Positions 34,182-44,811 of a stretch of 64,000 nucleotides of DNA are shown piece by piece. How positions within the stretch are numbered: the first letter of the stretch is position 1; each line of letters starts with the position of its first letter. The position numbers and the translations under genes are program-made. This DNA comes from Saussurea involucrata (lineage: Eukaryota; Streptophyta; Magnoliopsida; Asterales; Asteraceae), in the NCBI GenBank assembly GCA_033807775.1, contig CM066318.1, positions 84,234,879 to 84,298,878 on the forward strand. Reading direction: 5' to 3'. Under the pieces are notes generated by a model. It had not been told where the DNA came from. It searched no databases and saw only the letters and a list, made by a program, of their open reading frames with translations.

Positions 34182-36447
34182 ATGGCTCGAGTCAAGAGGG
34201 CTGCACCGAGAAACCCTAATATGGACAAAAATCAACTGGTTCGGAGGAGCGGACGCAATCGGGCTATGGTTCGGCCTCCGTCCACACCACTCGACCACCA
34301 GTAACTGTGATGCTCGAGGATCAATCCACCACTCCGATGAAACTAACCGAGATGTTGAGAAAGAAAAAGCATGCACTCGTGAGAGGAACCTCTAAAGCCG
34401 CCACCAACACCGATGAACCCGCCAGAATAGCGACCGACGTCGCTGAACGTTCTGAAGCCAAAAAGCCGACGGAGGAACTTGCTGGAACCAAAACCCTCAT
34501 TGAGAAACCTGGTGAAATCGAAAAAACCACCACCGCCGAGCCTCCTGGAGTCGTAACGACAACCACAGAACAACCTTCAAGCACCATGGCTTTGGTGCTT
34601 CACTCTAAAGAGGTACATTCTAAAACTCCTAATCCTGAAACCAACTCTAACAATACAAGGGAAGAAGGTCAAATCACTTCTTGTTCAGATAGTGATTCTG
34701 ACAGACCCATTGTGTCCACCATGGTAAACACCAAACTCTTTTCAAAAAATGGACCAATGGACTCTTTCTTTGATGCAAATCCTGAAAATACCACCACCAC
34801 TGAGACCATTGTTGAGACTGAAAAACGACCACAGTGGAGGGGGTGACTCAAACAGAAAAAACAGGGGAAGGGGTAAATGAGAGTGAGGCCAATAGGGAGA
34901 AAATGAACAATGTGGAAACTGTGACCATAGATGCAGGGGTGGAAATGACAGAAACAGGGGCTGGGTTGGTTGAAAATGAAGAACGTAGGGGAGAAAGGTT
35001 GCCCGACCTAAATGAGAGCTTGTTCTATTCGGATGATGAATTGTTGATTGCGACCCTTAGACCTAAGAAGAGAAAGGCTTTAGGAAAAACCCATGCCACC
35101 AAGACCACATCACAACCTAGAAAGAAGACTAGGAGAAACATAGAAGAAGGTGAGCCATCTAGAACTAAAGCAGGGGAAACCAACTGCCATGCTGCAGCAT
35201 CTATGTAGCATGAGCAGTCTGTTAAGAAGAAGGGTAAGAAGGGTAAAGGGAAGGCAGATGAGAGAGATGAATTTATACCAAGACCACATAAACCACACCA
35301 CGGTTTCAGTTCCAAAGCCGTATTTAGGGTATGGTCTAAGTTCCAAACCAAAGTAGGCTTACCCGATAAGGGTTTTGATGAAAAAAGCCTTCGAGAATAT
35401 CAGTTTATTAGCCAAGTCATAGATTCCCAAGGACTTGAGAAACTTTGCCAAGTCTACACCCATTACAACCTCAGCCTTATTTGGGAGTTTTACTGTGAAC
35501 TCTATGCGAACTCATCTCCAAAACTCCATGTTAGGGGTGTCCCAATCAACATGACATCCAAACGAATCAACCGATACCTAAACCTGTCACCTCCAAAGAA
35601 GACTGAATATTCCAGGTTGTTGCAACATGCTACTCATGATGATTTGGCTTAAGTTGTAGTTGTCTTAGGAAAGCCAAGATCTGATTGGGAGTCTCATGCC
35701 AGTTTGATGCTAAGAACCTTTCAAGCCAGAAACTTGACTGCTAATTCAAATGTTTGGATTAATCTGGTACGACAAGCTATCTTTCCTACTACTCACGACA
35801 GCTCCATTTCGGTAGAAAGGATGCTGTTGTTGTATTGTTTATTGACAGGAAAGACGATAAATCTGGGACGAATCATTCTGGGGAGTATGCGGGAGTGCGC
35901 AACCAGGGTGCGGGGAAAATTTTATTTCCCTGGTATGCTCACTCAAATGTTGATAGAGGATGGTGTGCCGCAATATACGGACGACTTGATCGTCAAAGAG
36001 CAGCGGGAAAAATGGGTAATCGATATGAGGACGGTGGTTCGCTTGACAAACAGGAAAGAAAAAGGGATGGAGTCGGCTGACATGATGAGTGTGATCCAAG
36101 ATCTGCTAAATCAAAATGGGGCTGTGATGGAAGCAATGAACAAACAGAAAGAAGAGTTCATGACAAAGTACGAGGATTTGAGGAAAGAATTGGTAGCGGC
36201 TGTGGAAGCAAAGAAGAAGAAAGCTGAGGAGGGGTACGCTGTGGAGAAAGAGGTGATGCGTTTGCAACATAGGTTGGAAGAGAAGAAAGCCAAAATAACC
36301 AAACTGAAAGCGGAAAAAGCCGAGCTAGTGGAGGCAAATGCGAGGTTGAGAGCAGAAGCTGCTGCCCAGATAGGTGCTGCAGCATCCAGGGGAGAAGGAC
36401 CCCACAAAACCACTGCCTTTGGGATCGGACAGCCTACTCACGTCTGA
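34182..36447 (+). pseudogene. Third ORF of the derivative, 'putative plant transposon protein' domain, broken
   Basis: It starts MARVKRAAPRNP at 34182, then shifts frame near 34280 and again near 34830. Stops lie at 35206-35208 and 35650-35652. The first third is low-complexity, acidic and Thr/Glu-rich, followed by a Lys/Arg-rich KKGKKGKGK block. The domain core has IWEFYCELY, VRGVPINM, INRYLNLSP (35480-35600), PTTHDSSIS, LLLYCLLTGKT and INLGRIIL (about 35785-35885). This is the classical pattern of the domain. The C terminus (36085-36370) is a long coiled coil rich in Glu/Lys/Ala. The element encodes nothing else. Function unknown; cellular place cannot be told. Confidence 0.72.
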
Positions 36448-37304
36448 GTAGGGCAGGTTAAATCACACCCTTACACTCCATTTTCTGTTAAGTTTTAGTT
36501 AATTGAGTATGGGATATGTTTTTACACTTTTTAGGTTTATTTTGCATGCGTTAAATACATGATTAGTACGTGGATAATTGTTCGCATAACCCGAATAATT
36601 CTGAAAAGTCCAAGTTTCATTTCTAGGGGTGATTGATGCTAGAACTAGAATCACACTTGCTTGGGACACAATTTGGTCCACATTGATCACAAGTCACAAA
36701 AAGGATCTATGCTTTTATTCCTTGTTCACATTTTTAGCCACCTTGTTCTTTTGCTATACACTTCTTTTTCCCTTACAATGAGGACATTGCAAATTCTTTA
36801 GTTTGGGGTGGGGGTGCCTAAAAATGGCAAAAGAAATTGGCAAGAGCAAAGCTCATCAAAAATCAAAATCATAGATTTCCATGTGGTTTAAAACACCGAA
36901 AATACCCCATAGGGGTAGGTGTATGCATTCAACAAAGAAAAGAGCCAAAAAGTGCCAAATTTGAAAATTTTCAATGTTGATACATGGAGTGTGAAAAGGC
37001 TAAGGTGAGAAAAGATGTGCCAAAAGAGAGAAACCCAATTCACCGAAAGGCGTTAGTAATTTGTGATGATGAATGTGTGACCATGACGAAAAGAATGTGA
37101 TGCTAGCATATGGTTGGAAATTGCACTTAGATTTTGTTTTCTTTGGTTACTTTGGATTTATGAAATGTTATGCTTTGCACAATTGACATTACCAATTTCA
37201 TGACTTGCACTTAATGCTCATATCTTGCAAAATTCTAACAAATTGAGTCTTTTCTTTTGTCTTTTTATTGCTTGGGGACAAGCAAAGTTCTTTGTTTGGG
37301 GTGG
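36448..37304 (+). other. 3' non-coding region of the derivative with two hairpin/purine modules
   Basis: The first module has CAATG-AGGA-CATTG (36776-36789) followed by GTTTGGGGTGGGGG (36801-36814). The second has TTGCTTG-GGGA-CAAGCAA (37268-37285) followed by TTTGTTTGGGGTGG, which abuts the 3' LTR. No ORF is supported. Confidence 0.65.
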
Positions 37305-39125
37305 TGATAAGTGCTCAATTTTGAGTATTTACGCACTTCCTTTTTAGTCTTTTTATAGAATTTTGCGCTTTAAAATCCCAACTTGAGTCATCTTTTTACT
37401 TCTTTTCTCTTTTAATAGATTGGAGCTAAGGTTTGTGGTTTACTTGTACTATTTAGGGTGAATGGCTAATGTTTGGTACAAATCGCAAATCCTTGTTTAT
37501 CACAGGCAAGTGCTGCAGCATGGCTGGAGCATGAATCTGACGCTTTTGAAGAAGAAGAATGGGCGGATGGCTAAAATGGACTGGAAGAAGCTAATCTTTT
37601 GTCCAATGGATTTTCTTTTGTTCTAATGGTCCTTACATTATCAGCAGCTGGCTAAACACTCTAGTTGTAACTCAAGTAGTTTATGTACTTTCTAGTTACC
37701 TTTTTGCATAACTTAGTTAATGTAACCTAATGGGATTAGTTAACTGTTACACTTTTGGCCCCTCTATTGGTACTATAAATAGGGGGCTTGGGGTCATTTA
37801 ATATTACGCCACTTGGACTGATCTTAAATCAGTACCATTTCTCTCTTTAATTCCAATCATCTTCAGAAACATTATTCTTGTTCTTAGTGTTCTTACCGTT
37901 CTTCATTTCTTCTTAAGATCTCCTTATACCCAGACGAATTCTTGCAGCAACCTCCGTAGCACCAAGCTGATTGTTTTGATTTGCTTTCTTTAATTCCATT
38001 GTTCGTCTCTAATATTGTTAATTACTTCACGCCTTTAATTTTCTGCACTTCATTTCAGTACTCTACATTATTGCATTTATTTTCCATTTTACATTCTTGT
38101 CATTTTACTTACTTGTAATTTATTTTCTTGTCACATTAGTTATAGCCATTTACATTTCCAAGTTATTTACATTCTAGCATCATGTTTACATTCCAAGTTT
38201 TTTACATTTGCTTTCTTGTATTTATTGTCATGAGTAGCTAAGCATAAAAGCTTGGGTGTGAGGCAAAGGGTGATATGTTAACCAAAGGAAAGTAGGCGTT
38301 TTTGTGGCAAAATGATGTTTTATTATTCCAACCCAAGTTCTATCAAGATAATACAATCCCTTGACAAATTGATCACTTTGATAGTGTTAGAGTGTCATGG
38401 ACCTAGAGATAGGCCATTGAATAGCACGTCAATTTGGATGACATAAGGGGTAATATCGAGAGAGTTACTTGCAACGAGAGTTGTTAATTTTGTTTTCTAA
38501 AATGATTCATTCTTGATAAGTTATTCTTTTTCTCAATGGGTTAAAATGTAGTAGACTTAGAGATAAGCTACTTAGGAATACATAAACTTGGGAGGTATGG
38601 GGGTTATATCGAGAGAGTAACTTTTAACAAAGAGAATTTGTTTCGTCGTATACTTTGAGAACTCCATTTCATCATTTCTTTACCTTTGGTTCTGCTCAGA
38701 GATGAGATTACTGACTGCTACTGGAATCTTGGATGGTGAGAGTCCGAGAGGAACGTGTCTCAAAGTAGATAATAAAACTAGTTTTTGTCACTGTTATGCT
38801 GCAGCATCGTTGCAGCATTAGTCTACTGGAATTTGGTTTAACGTATCATCACGAGTCTTACACCCTTGCTTCTCTTTTAATCTTGTTAATTAGAATCTGT
38901 GATAATCATCAACCAACCAACCAAAGATATTTTCTTCCAAATCGTCATCTGAAATCATTTCTTTCATCATACTTTAATGGCAATTTTAACTCCAATCTCT
39001 GTGGGACGATATTCGGTATTTTACCACTTTATTACTTGAGAGACGACATAGTTCCGTATAAGTATACTTGCTTATTGGTTCTATTAGTACATGTCTGTAG
39101 GTGTATTCAAAGCATTCACTCATCA
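37305..39125 (+). repeat. 3' LTR of the deletion derivative (complete)
   Basis: A 1,821-bp LTR. It has TGCTGCAGCAT at 37511-37521 and 38797-38807, a TATA-like CTATAAATAGGGGGC near 37775, and a terminal part (TCTGTGGGACGATATTCGG) typical of Athila/Tat LTR ends. It ends in CATCA before the duplication ATAAG. Confidence 0.88.
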
Positions 39126-39213
39126 ATAAGTGTGTTATCCAACTTTTCATGCCATTTTTTTGGCACTTGTTTAAGTTTATAAGGAGACTCAATCAACTTA
39201 CAGACCTTGTGTT
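39126..39213 (-). pseudogene. pol: Minus-strand Copia RT fragment, right flank
   Basis: Read on the minus strand: KHKVCKLIESPYKLKQ and KKWHEKLDNTL. This is the Copia RT stretch ending where the frame is cut by the derivative; it continues as SNEFPINDCDKCVY at 32882. The start of the gene and the 5' LTR are missing. Confidence 0.75.
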
Positions 39214-39471
39214 TTTGTTAGGGATGTAATAACTACTAAATGGTTTTGTAATAGTGAGAAACAACAATGTGATAATAAATGTTTTTCACACTTCCACCAA
39301 CGTCCTTCCCACAACCACACCGTAGAGAACAGCAGGTCCAACATGCACCTCCGGCGGCGAACGAACTAACAGCTAATTTCAATTTTAGGGTTGGTTTTGA
39401 CTTGAAGATCTTTATATTCTTTACATTCTTGATTTTAGGGTTTTTATTTATGATTTTGTATATAATATTTT
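39214..39471. other. Unassigned AT-rich spacer
   Basis: I see no gene or repeat structure. It contains a short leader-like stretch (CCTCCGGCGGCGAACG near 39350) and ends with the left 9-bp MULE target duplication TAATATTTT (39463-39471). Confidence 0.4.
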
Positions 39472-39720
39472 GGGAATTTAATTAAAATACCCATAATTTG
39501 ACTTTGACTTGCCAAAATACCCATTTTTCAGATTTTGCCAAAATACCCATTTTTCCTGCGGTGGGTCCTGCGATCGCGGGCTGAGGCCCACGTGTCCCGC
39601 GGTTTTGGCCAAAACATCCCGCAGAGCCCCCCAACTATGCCCGCGGTGACACTTTTGGCCCCTCCCCGCTATAGCTTCCCGCGATAGCCCCGCAATCAGC
39701 CAAAAAAGTTACAATTTTGG
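39472..39720 (+). repeat. MULE left terminal inverted repeat
   Basis: Inverse of 43081-43329. It contains two tandem TTTTGCCAAAATACCC-like blocks, a CGATCGCGGG palindrome, and an 'AACTATGCCCGCGG' word shared with the right end. Confidence 0.85.
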
Positions 39721-40320
39721 TCATTTTTGCACGAATTTTTGCATGTTTTTACTGTTTTTTTCCGCAATTATTGTACTTGGAAGACCAAATTGTGGTTGAA
39801 ATTCACTGACTTGTTTCATCAATGTTGAATCATTGTACTTGGAAGACCAATTTGTGGTTGCAATTCATCTTCCTCAATGAGATTTCATCTATAAATATCA
39901 GTAGAATGCAATCCATAATTCACACCCATTCCATCCTTCTTTCTTGCTTTCTTGCTTTCTTTCTTCAGTATTTTGTTTTTGAGATACTACTGAAAAAATG
40001 AGTTCATCTGTTGCAAAAGCTAGGCTATATTTCTGTTACGATGGTGAATGGGTGGAAGAAAACAATGAGTGGAATTTTGCTTATAAAACTAAGCATGGTG
40101 TAAAATTGCCAGTAAACTTTTCTTATCAGAAGTTTGTTGCATACGCCATGCAAAAATGTGAAATCGACCCTTCGGCTGTTTGCAACTTAGTGTTCAAGAA
40201 TGATGATGGGTCATTTGTGGAGTTATCCAACGATGGGGATATCTCTGGTTTTATGCACTTTGCAGCCGAATCAGAAAGACCTCCATTACTTTATGTGTAT
40301 GCCGAATCTTCGGTGTGCAA

Positions 40321-40428
40321 CGAAGACGATGACGAAGGTGACGACGACGGTGATGACGACGGTGACGACGACGGTGATGACGACGGTGACGACGACGGTG
40401 ATGACGAAGGTGATGACGATGGTGATGA
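40321..40428 (+). repeat. 12-bp minisatellite in the MULE transposase
   Basis: About nine units of GGTGAYGACGAC in frame, encoding repeated DDDG. Some units end GAA or GAT. Such arrays change length easily; it likely gives an acidic disordered linker. Confidence 0.9.
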
Positions 40429-41256
40429 GTGTTATCCTGATTATGTTCCGGAGACGCAACAACAACAACCACAAGAAGGACGTTGTGCTGGAGTTGCTGT
40501 TGACGAAACCCATGTTTTCAAAATGGGTAATGCTGATATAGACAGATCAGATACCGATAGTGATGAGAACGAAGAATATACCCCTAGTAATAAATCATTT
40601 AGTCAGTTAAATGACTATTTTGATATGCCCCCTATTCATCCAGACCAGAATACCCATACACAAACCTACGAACCTGCACCTTATAATCGCAGTTCAAGGT
40701 TAGAAGTAGGTCAGATATTTGATTCGAAGGATCACTTGGTGAGTCAGGTCGGAATTAAGTTCATAGAAGAGGGTTTCGAAAGTTACACGTCGAGATTCGA
40801 CAAAGGCAGATACGTAGTTGAATGTGCGAGAGAAAACTGTAATTGGAGGATGTACGCGAGACCCGCGGGAGAGAAAGGAGGGGCGTTAGTTATTAGAAAG
40901 TTGCACGACATACACACTTGTTCGAGGACGCAACTAAATCCCAACCACAAACAAGCCACCAAAAGGACTTTGGGTGCGATACTGAAAGGCAAATTTCTTA
41001 ATGCTAGCAGGTCATTGCGTCCAAAGGACATCATGAACGATGTACACCAGCAGTTCGGCGTCACAATTGGTTACCACCAAGCTTGGCGTGCGCGATGTAG
41101 GGCACTGCTATTGGTGAGAGGCACGTTCGAGGAGTCGTATGAACGACTCTCAGCATATTTTATAATTTGCAGCTGTAGAATCCAGGTACTATCACCCAGT
41201 TAAGGACTGATTCACATGGACGGTTTGAGATGTCCTTCGCTGCCCTTGGACCCGCG

Positions 41257-41335
41257 GTATGTATTTTAACACGTCATATGTTTACACATTATAAACTATA
41301 ACATTTACAAAGGGAAACCACCTACGTTTTTGCAG
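41257..41335 (+). other. Intron in MULE transposase
   Basis: CCCGCG|GTATGT ... TTTTTGCAG|ATTCGC, 79 bp and AT-rich. Splicing joins the part ending AALGPA to IRTFLANLRRVLVIDAAH. Confidence 0.7.
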
Positions 41336-43080
41336 ATTCGCACATTTCTGGCAAATCTACGTCGTGTCCTAGTAATAGACGCTGCCCATTTAAAGGGCCC
41401 TTACTTGGGTATGATGTTCCTGGCAGTTGCCATGGACGGGAATAACTCCATCGTTCCAGTAGCTTTCGGAGTAGGCAAGTCCGAAACCGGGGAGGAGTGG
41501 ACTTGGTTTCTGGCCATGTTGAGACAAGCTATCGGAGACCCGCAAGGGTTGGAGTTTATGTCCGACAGGGCTCCTTCCATAAGCGCCGCAATCTCTGCCA
41601 TGTACCCAAACGCCCCGCACGCCTTATGTTGTCGACATTTGGAGATGAACGCCAAAACCAAGGACAAACGTATTACCACCTACAAGGATGTCTACTGGAA
41701 GGCATGCAGAGCATATACGGCTCGGGAGTTTGACCGGTACATGAATCATCTACGAGTTAGTGCCTCGAGCGCAGCCAAAGTTATGGACGATGTTGGACCA
41801 TAAAGGTGGTCCGCGGGCCATTTTCCTGCACAACAGTATGACATTCTGACCTCCAATAGTGCAGAGTCGGTGAATGCACTCTCCCGTTTTGCTCGTAGAT
41901 GTCCGATTGTTACTCTTATGGAGTACTTTCGGAGCTTTCAACAAGAGTGGTACCAACTTCGACGCCGAAAAGGAGCTGAGGAGATAGTTCTCCTTAGGGC
42001 GCGTCACGCGTCGACATGGAGCGTAAGCGAAATCGGGTATGGGAGGTACCAGGTTCGGGATAACCAACTTGACGCGATTGTCAATATGACCGACCATGTT
42101 TGTTCATGTTTGCAATGGCAAAAATCTGGGTTACCGTGCGGTCATGCCATCAATGCGGGAAGACGTATGGGACGTAGAGATTGCAGCGACTTGGCTGTAA
42201 ATTTCTTCACGTCCGAAACTTACCGGAAAACATACGTAGACGTAATAAATCCAGATGGACCCGCTGAAGCATGGGTGTATCCACACGACCCCCTTCCGCC
42301 ATGCTATCCACTGTTAAACGATAAGAACAGAGCCGGGAGACCAAAAAAGAATGATTGACGTCCATCACGTGGTGAAGGCCCGATACAGCGAAAATGTACC
42401 CGGTGTCAATGCGTAGGACATACTCGTGGAGATTGTCCAACTCCCACCCTTTCAACTGTGCCAAGGAGTAGACGCACAAGCAGTCAACTAAGTAACACGC
42501 AGGGCCGTCGGAGCTTGAACCACATGGAACTATAACATATGATACCGTCGATCTGAACATTGATTTCCCTTGATTGTATGTTTAGTGCTCTTGTTTTAAT
42601 ATATAACATGATTTATCTACTTTATCGGCGTGTGTAATTTATCAAACATAACTTATGTACGTTGTAATTTAGTAAAATAAGGGTCCGAAGTTGTAATTTA
42701 ACAAACAAAATAAATGTTAAAGTGTTTTTATAAAAAAAATATGTTAGTGTTTTTTTTGTTATAAAAAGATGAGTTTTTTTTATAAAATTAGAGTGTTTTT
42801 TTTAAAAATTTAGGTTAGATCCCTAATTGATCTTTTAATTAATTTCCCTATTAAATAATTGATATTTTAATTAATTTCCCTATTAAATAACTTAAAATGG
42901 GGAAAACATTTCTTTAATTAATTTCTATATTAAATACATTAAAATGGAAAGGAAACCAACAAATGATAACCTCGACCACATAAAATGATAACCTAAAAAA
43001 TAGAGGGACCAAAAATGTAATTTTAAATTTGCCCCAAACTGGAGGGGCCAAAATTGTAAATAGAGGGAAAATCGCGGGAC

Positions 43081-43329
43081 CATCGCGGGTCACTATGGCG
43101 GGACAGGGGCCATATGTGTAACCGCGGGCATAGTTGGGGGGTCAAAATGGCAACCGTGGGCATAGTTGAGGGGCCACAGCGGGACTTTTGGCCAAAGAAG
43201 GTGACACGTGGTGCCACGTCCCGCGATCGCGGGCCCTATCGCGGGATTTTTGGGTATTTTTGCAAAATCAGAAAAAATGGGTATTTTGGCAAGTCAAAGT
43301 CACACAATGAGTATTTTAATTAAATTCCC
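43081..43329 (-). repeat. MULE right terminal inverted repeat
   Basis: Inverse of 39472-39720. It includes CCCGCGATCGCGGG and several CGCGGGAC words. It is followed by the duplication TAATATTTT. Confidence 0.85.
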
Positions 43330-43338
43330 TAATATTTT

Positions 43339-44548
43339 TGTTAAGACTTAAGTAACAAAATGTTATTTATGCTTTGATTTTAATGTTGATGATGTTGATT
43401 ATCCAGGTCGCATTTAGTTTTTGTGCTTTGATTATACGTGTTGAAAATGGTTGATGTTCATGTTCTTCATCTTTGTGATTATGAGTTGATTTTATGGGTT
43501 GAGAGCAATTAAGGCCATGTTCATCATTTTATTGCTCAAAAGTTTCGTTCATGATCATGGAACGAAGAAGAAAAAACACGAGGAAAATACTAGCACATGA
43601 GGGAAGTTAATGACGAACACAATGGCCTTAAAGGATAGGGACGAAATCCTTAAGAAATACAAATTAGGGTGTGCGAAAGTCAACCGATCCAATCAGAACC
43701 GATCGATCCAATTAGAACTAACTGACCTTGATTGGATGTCCAATTGTAATTGAATCGGATCGGATCAAAACTTTCAATATCCAATTTGGATCGGTCGGTT
43801 CTTGGATGACAGTCCAGAACCTACCAAAACCGAACCGAACCGATTCATCATCCAATCACTCGTCCGGTTATCATCCAACCACTCATCCGGTTATCATCCA
43901 ACTACCATCCAATACATTATAATTCAAACTTTCAAAAGTAAAAAGTTTTTAACTTTAAAACATTTTAACTTAAAAACATTTGTAAAAAATAAAAACTAAA
44001 TTTTTTAGAAAGAAACATAAAAACATTGGATGGATCCGATCCGATCATCCATTGGATGTTGGATGGATCCAATTCGATCCAATGAATATCCAATGGATGG
44101 AACCGAACTGATCCAATCATCCATTGGATTGGAAAAATCCACCATCTAATGGATGATTGGATCGGTTCGGTTGGAAATATCTGACATTCAATGGATGATT
44201 GGATCGGTTCGATTCCCCTCACATCCATTGGATGTCAATCGATGAACACCCCTTATGCAAATCATAATTAAAAACAATTTTTATAATTTCTAAATTGTAA
44301 TGATGATATTCTAAGTTTTAGTAAACCAAAAGGACGATATATGTAATTTAGTTGACAAAAAGTCAAAACATACATTTCATGCACTAAGCCCATTTAATAC
44401 AAAAAAAAGATTAAAAATGTTTTTTAACGGTTAACGTGTTGTAATCAGTTTTCCAAATTAGTAATAATTTAATACCATCAATTCGTTCTTCTTTAGTTTG
44501 TCGTTTTTAATTAAGATTTATGTTCAAATTTCTTTAAAATAAACGTTA
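43339..44548. other. Spacer with an imperfect palindromic, GGATCGG-rich repeat
   Basis: 43339-43660 is plain AT-rich DNA. Between about 43669 and 44255 the words TCCAATGGATG, GGATCGG and CGATCC recur on both strands. The ends are AGGGTGTGCGAAAGTCAAC on the left and, inverted, AGGGGTGTTCATCGATTGAC on the right, suggesting a MITE-like element with imperfect ends. No target duplication could be fixed. 44256-44548 is AT-rich with nothing recognised. Confidence 0.4.
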
Positions 44549-44797
44549 TGTTAGTGCTTATTTATCAAGTTGTACCATGTAGAGGGGCCTAATATGTAAA
44601 TGATAAGTTACATACTATATAATGTAATTTACTCTTAGATTTTCATTAGGTCATCCACTCATACACACACTAGTACACACACTCTTGCACTTTCTCTCTA
44701 CATTCTCTCTAATTGTGTACTTGGTGATTGTTCTTAATGAATATATGGATGGCCATCTGATTGATTACATAGATTGATTAATTGTTCTGGGATCACA
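44549..44797 (+). repeat. Copia-2 5' LTR
   Basis: It starts TGTTAGTGCTTATTTATC and ends GGGATCACA. A TATATAAT box lies at about 44615. CT-rich TCTCTCTAC and TCTCTCTAAT stretches follow. It is very short for this lineage. Confidence 0.92.
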
Positions 44798-44799
44798 AT

Positions 44800-44811
44800 T
44801 GGTATCAGAGC
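44800..44811 (+). other. Copia-2 primer binding site, tRNA-iMet
   Basis: TGGTATCAGAGC lies two bases after the 5' LTR and is a perfect match to the plant initiator-Met primer site. Confidence 0.95.

Larger units (their letters stand above)
32883..39125 (+). mobile_element. Athila/Tat-related deletion derivative keeping only its third ORF
   Basis: The flanks are a perfect 5-bp duplication ATAAG (32878-32882 and 39126-39130), and the host Copia RT reads on from 39126. The 3' LTR is 37305-39125 (TGATAAGTGC ... ACTCATCA). The 5' LTR (32883-33769) matches its first half and stops abruptly. So one deletion removed the rest of the 5' LTR, the PBS, gag and pol up to the leader of the third ORF. The 3' region shares the hairpin TTGCTTGGGGACAAGCAA and the TTTGGGGTGG tract with the Athila element here, which places it in the same broad group. 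By eye the shared LTR parts differ at only about 1-2 %. Confidence 0.88.
39998..42535 (+). pseudogene. MULE transposase (MuDR/MURA type)
   Basis: It would cut and rejoin DNA at the element ends in the nucleus. Start MSSSVAKARLYF at 39998. Domains in order: a PB1-like N-terminal domain (to about residue 105); an acidic (DDDG)n stretch from a 12-bp minisatellite; a MuDR DNA-binding domain (VGQIFDSKDHLVSQVG ... CNWRMYAR, IHTCSRTQL); a DDE core with VIDAAHLKG, FMSDRAPSI and SAESVNAL; a SWIM zinc finger (CSCLQWQKSGLPCGHAI); a C-terminal CCHC knuckle (CTRCQCVGHTRGDCP). A 79-bp intron (41257-41335, GTATGT...TTGCAG) lies before the core. Lesions: a frameshift near 41155, a TAG near 41176, a TAA at 41801-41803, and a TGA at 42356-42358. 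All catalytic residues are present, so decay is recent. Confidence 0.88.
39472..43329 (+). mobile_element. MULE (Mutator-like) DNA transposon
   Basis: It is flanked by perfect 9-bp duplications TAATATTTT (39463-39471 and 43330-43338), diagnostic of Mutator-like elements. The terminal inverted repeats start GGGAATTTAATTAAAATAC and are well conserved for about 80 bp (inner TTGACTTGCCAAAATACCC), then patchily for about 250 bp. The TIRs hold CGATCGCGGG palindromes (39571-39580; 43220-43233 as CCCGCGATCGCGGG) and many CCGCGG/CCCGC words. The element is 3.86 kb and carries one transposase gene, now broken. Confidence 0.93.

Noticed and set aside
34307..34851. Minus-strand frames opposite the derivative's third ORF
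   Set aside because: They mirror a Thr/Glu-rich low-complexity part; no motif.
40200..40541. Alternative frames over the MULE minisatellite (plus and minus)
   Set aside because: They are shadows of a 12-bp repeat without stops. The frame with PB1-like and MuDR domains is the real one.
44800..44811. tRNA gene fragment
   Set aside because: Only the 12-nt primer site is present, with no cloverleaf; likewise at 2324, 12126 and 63354.
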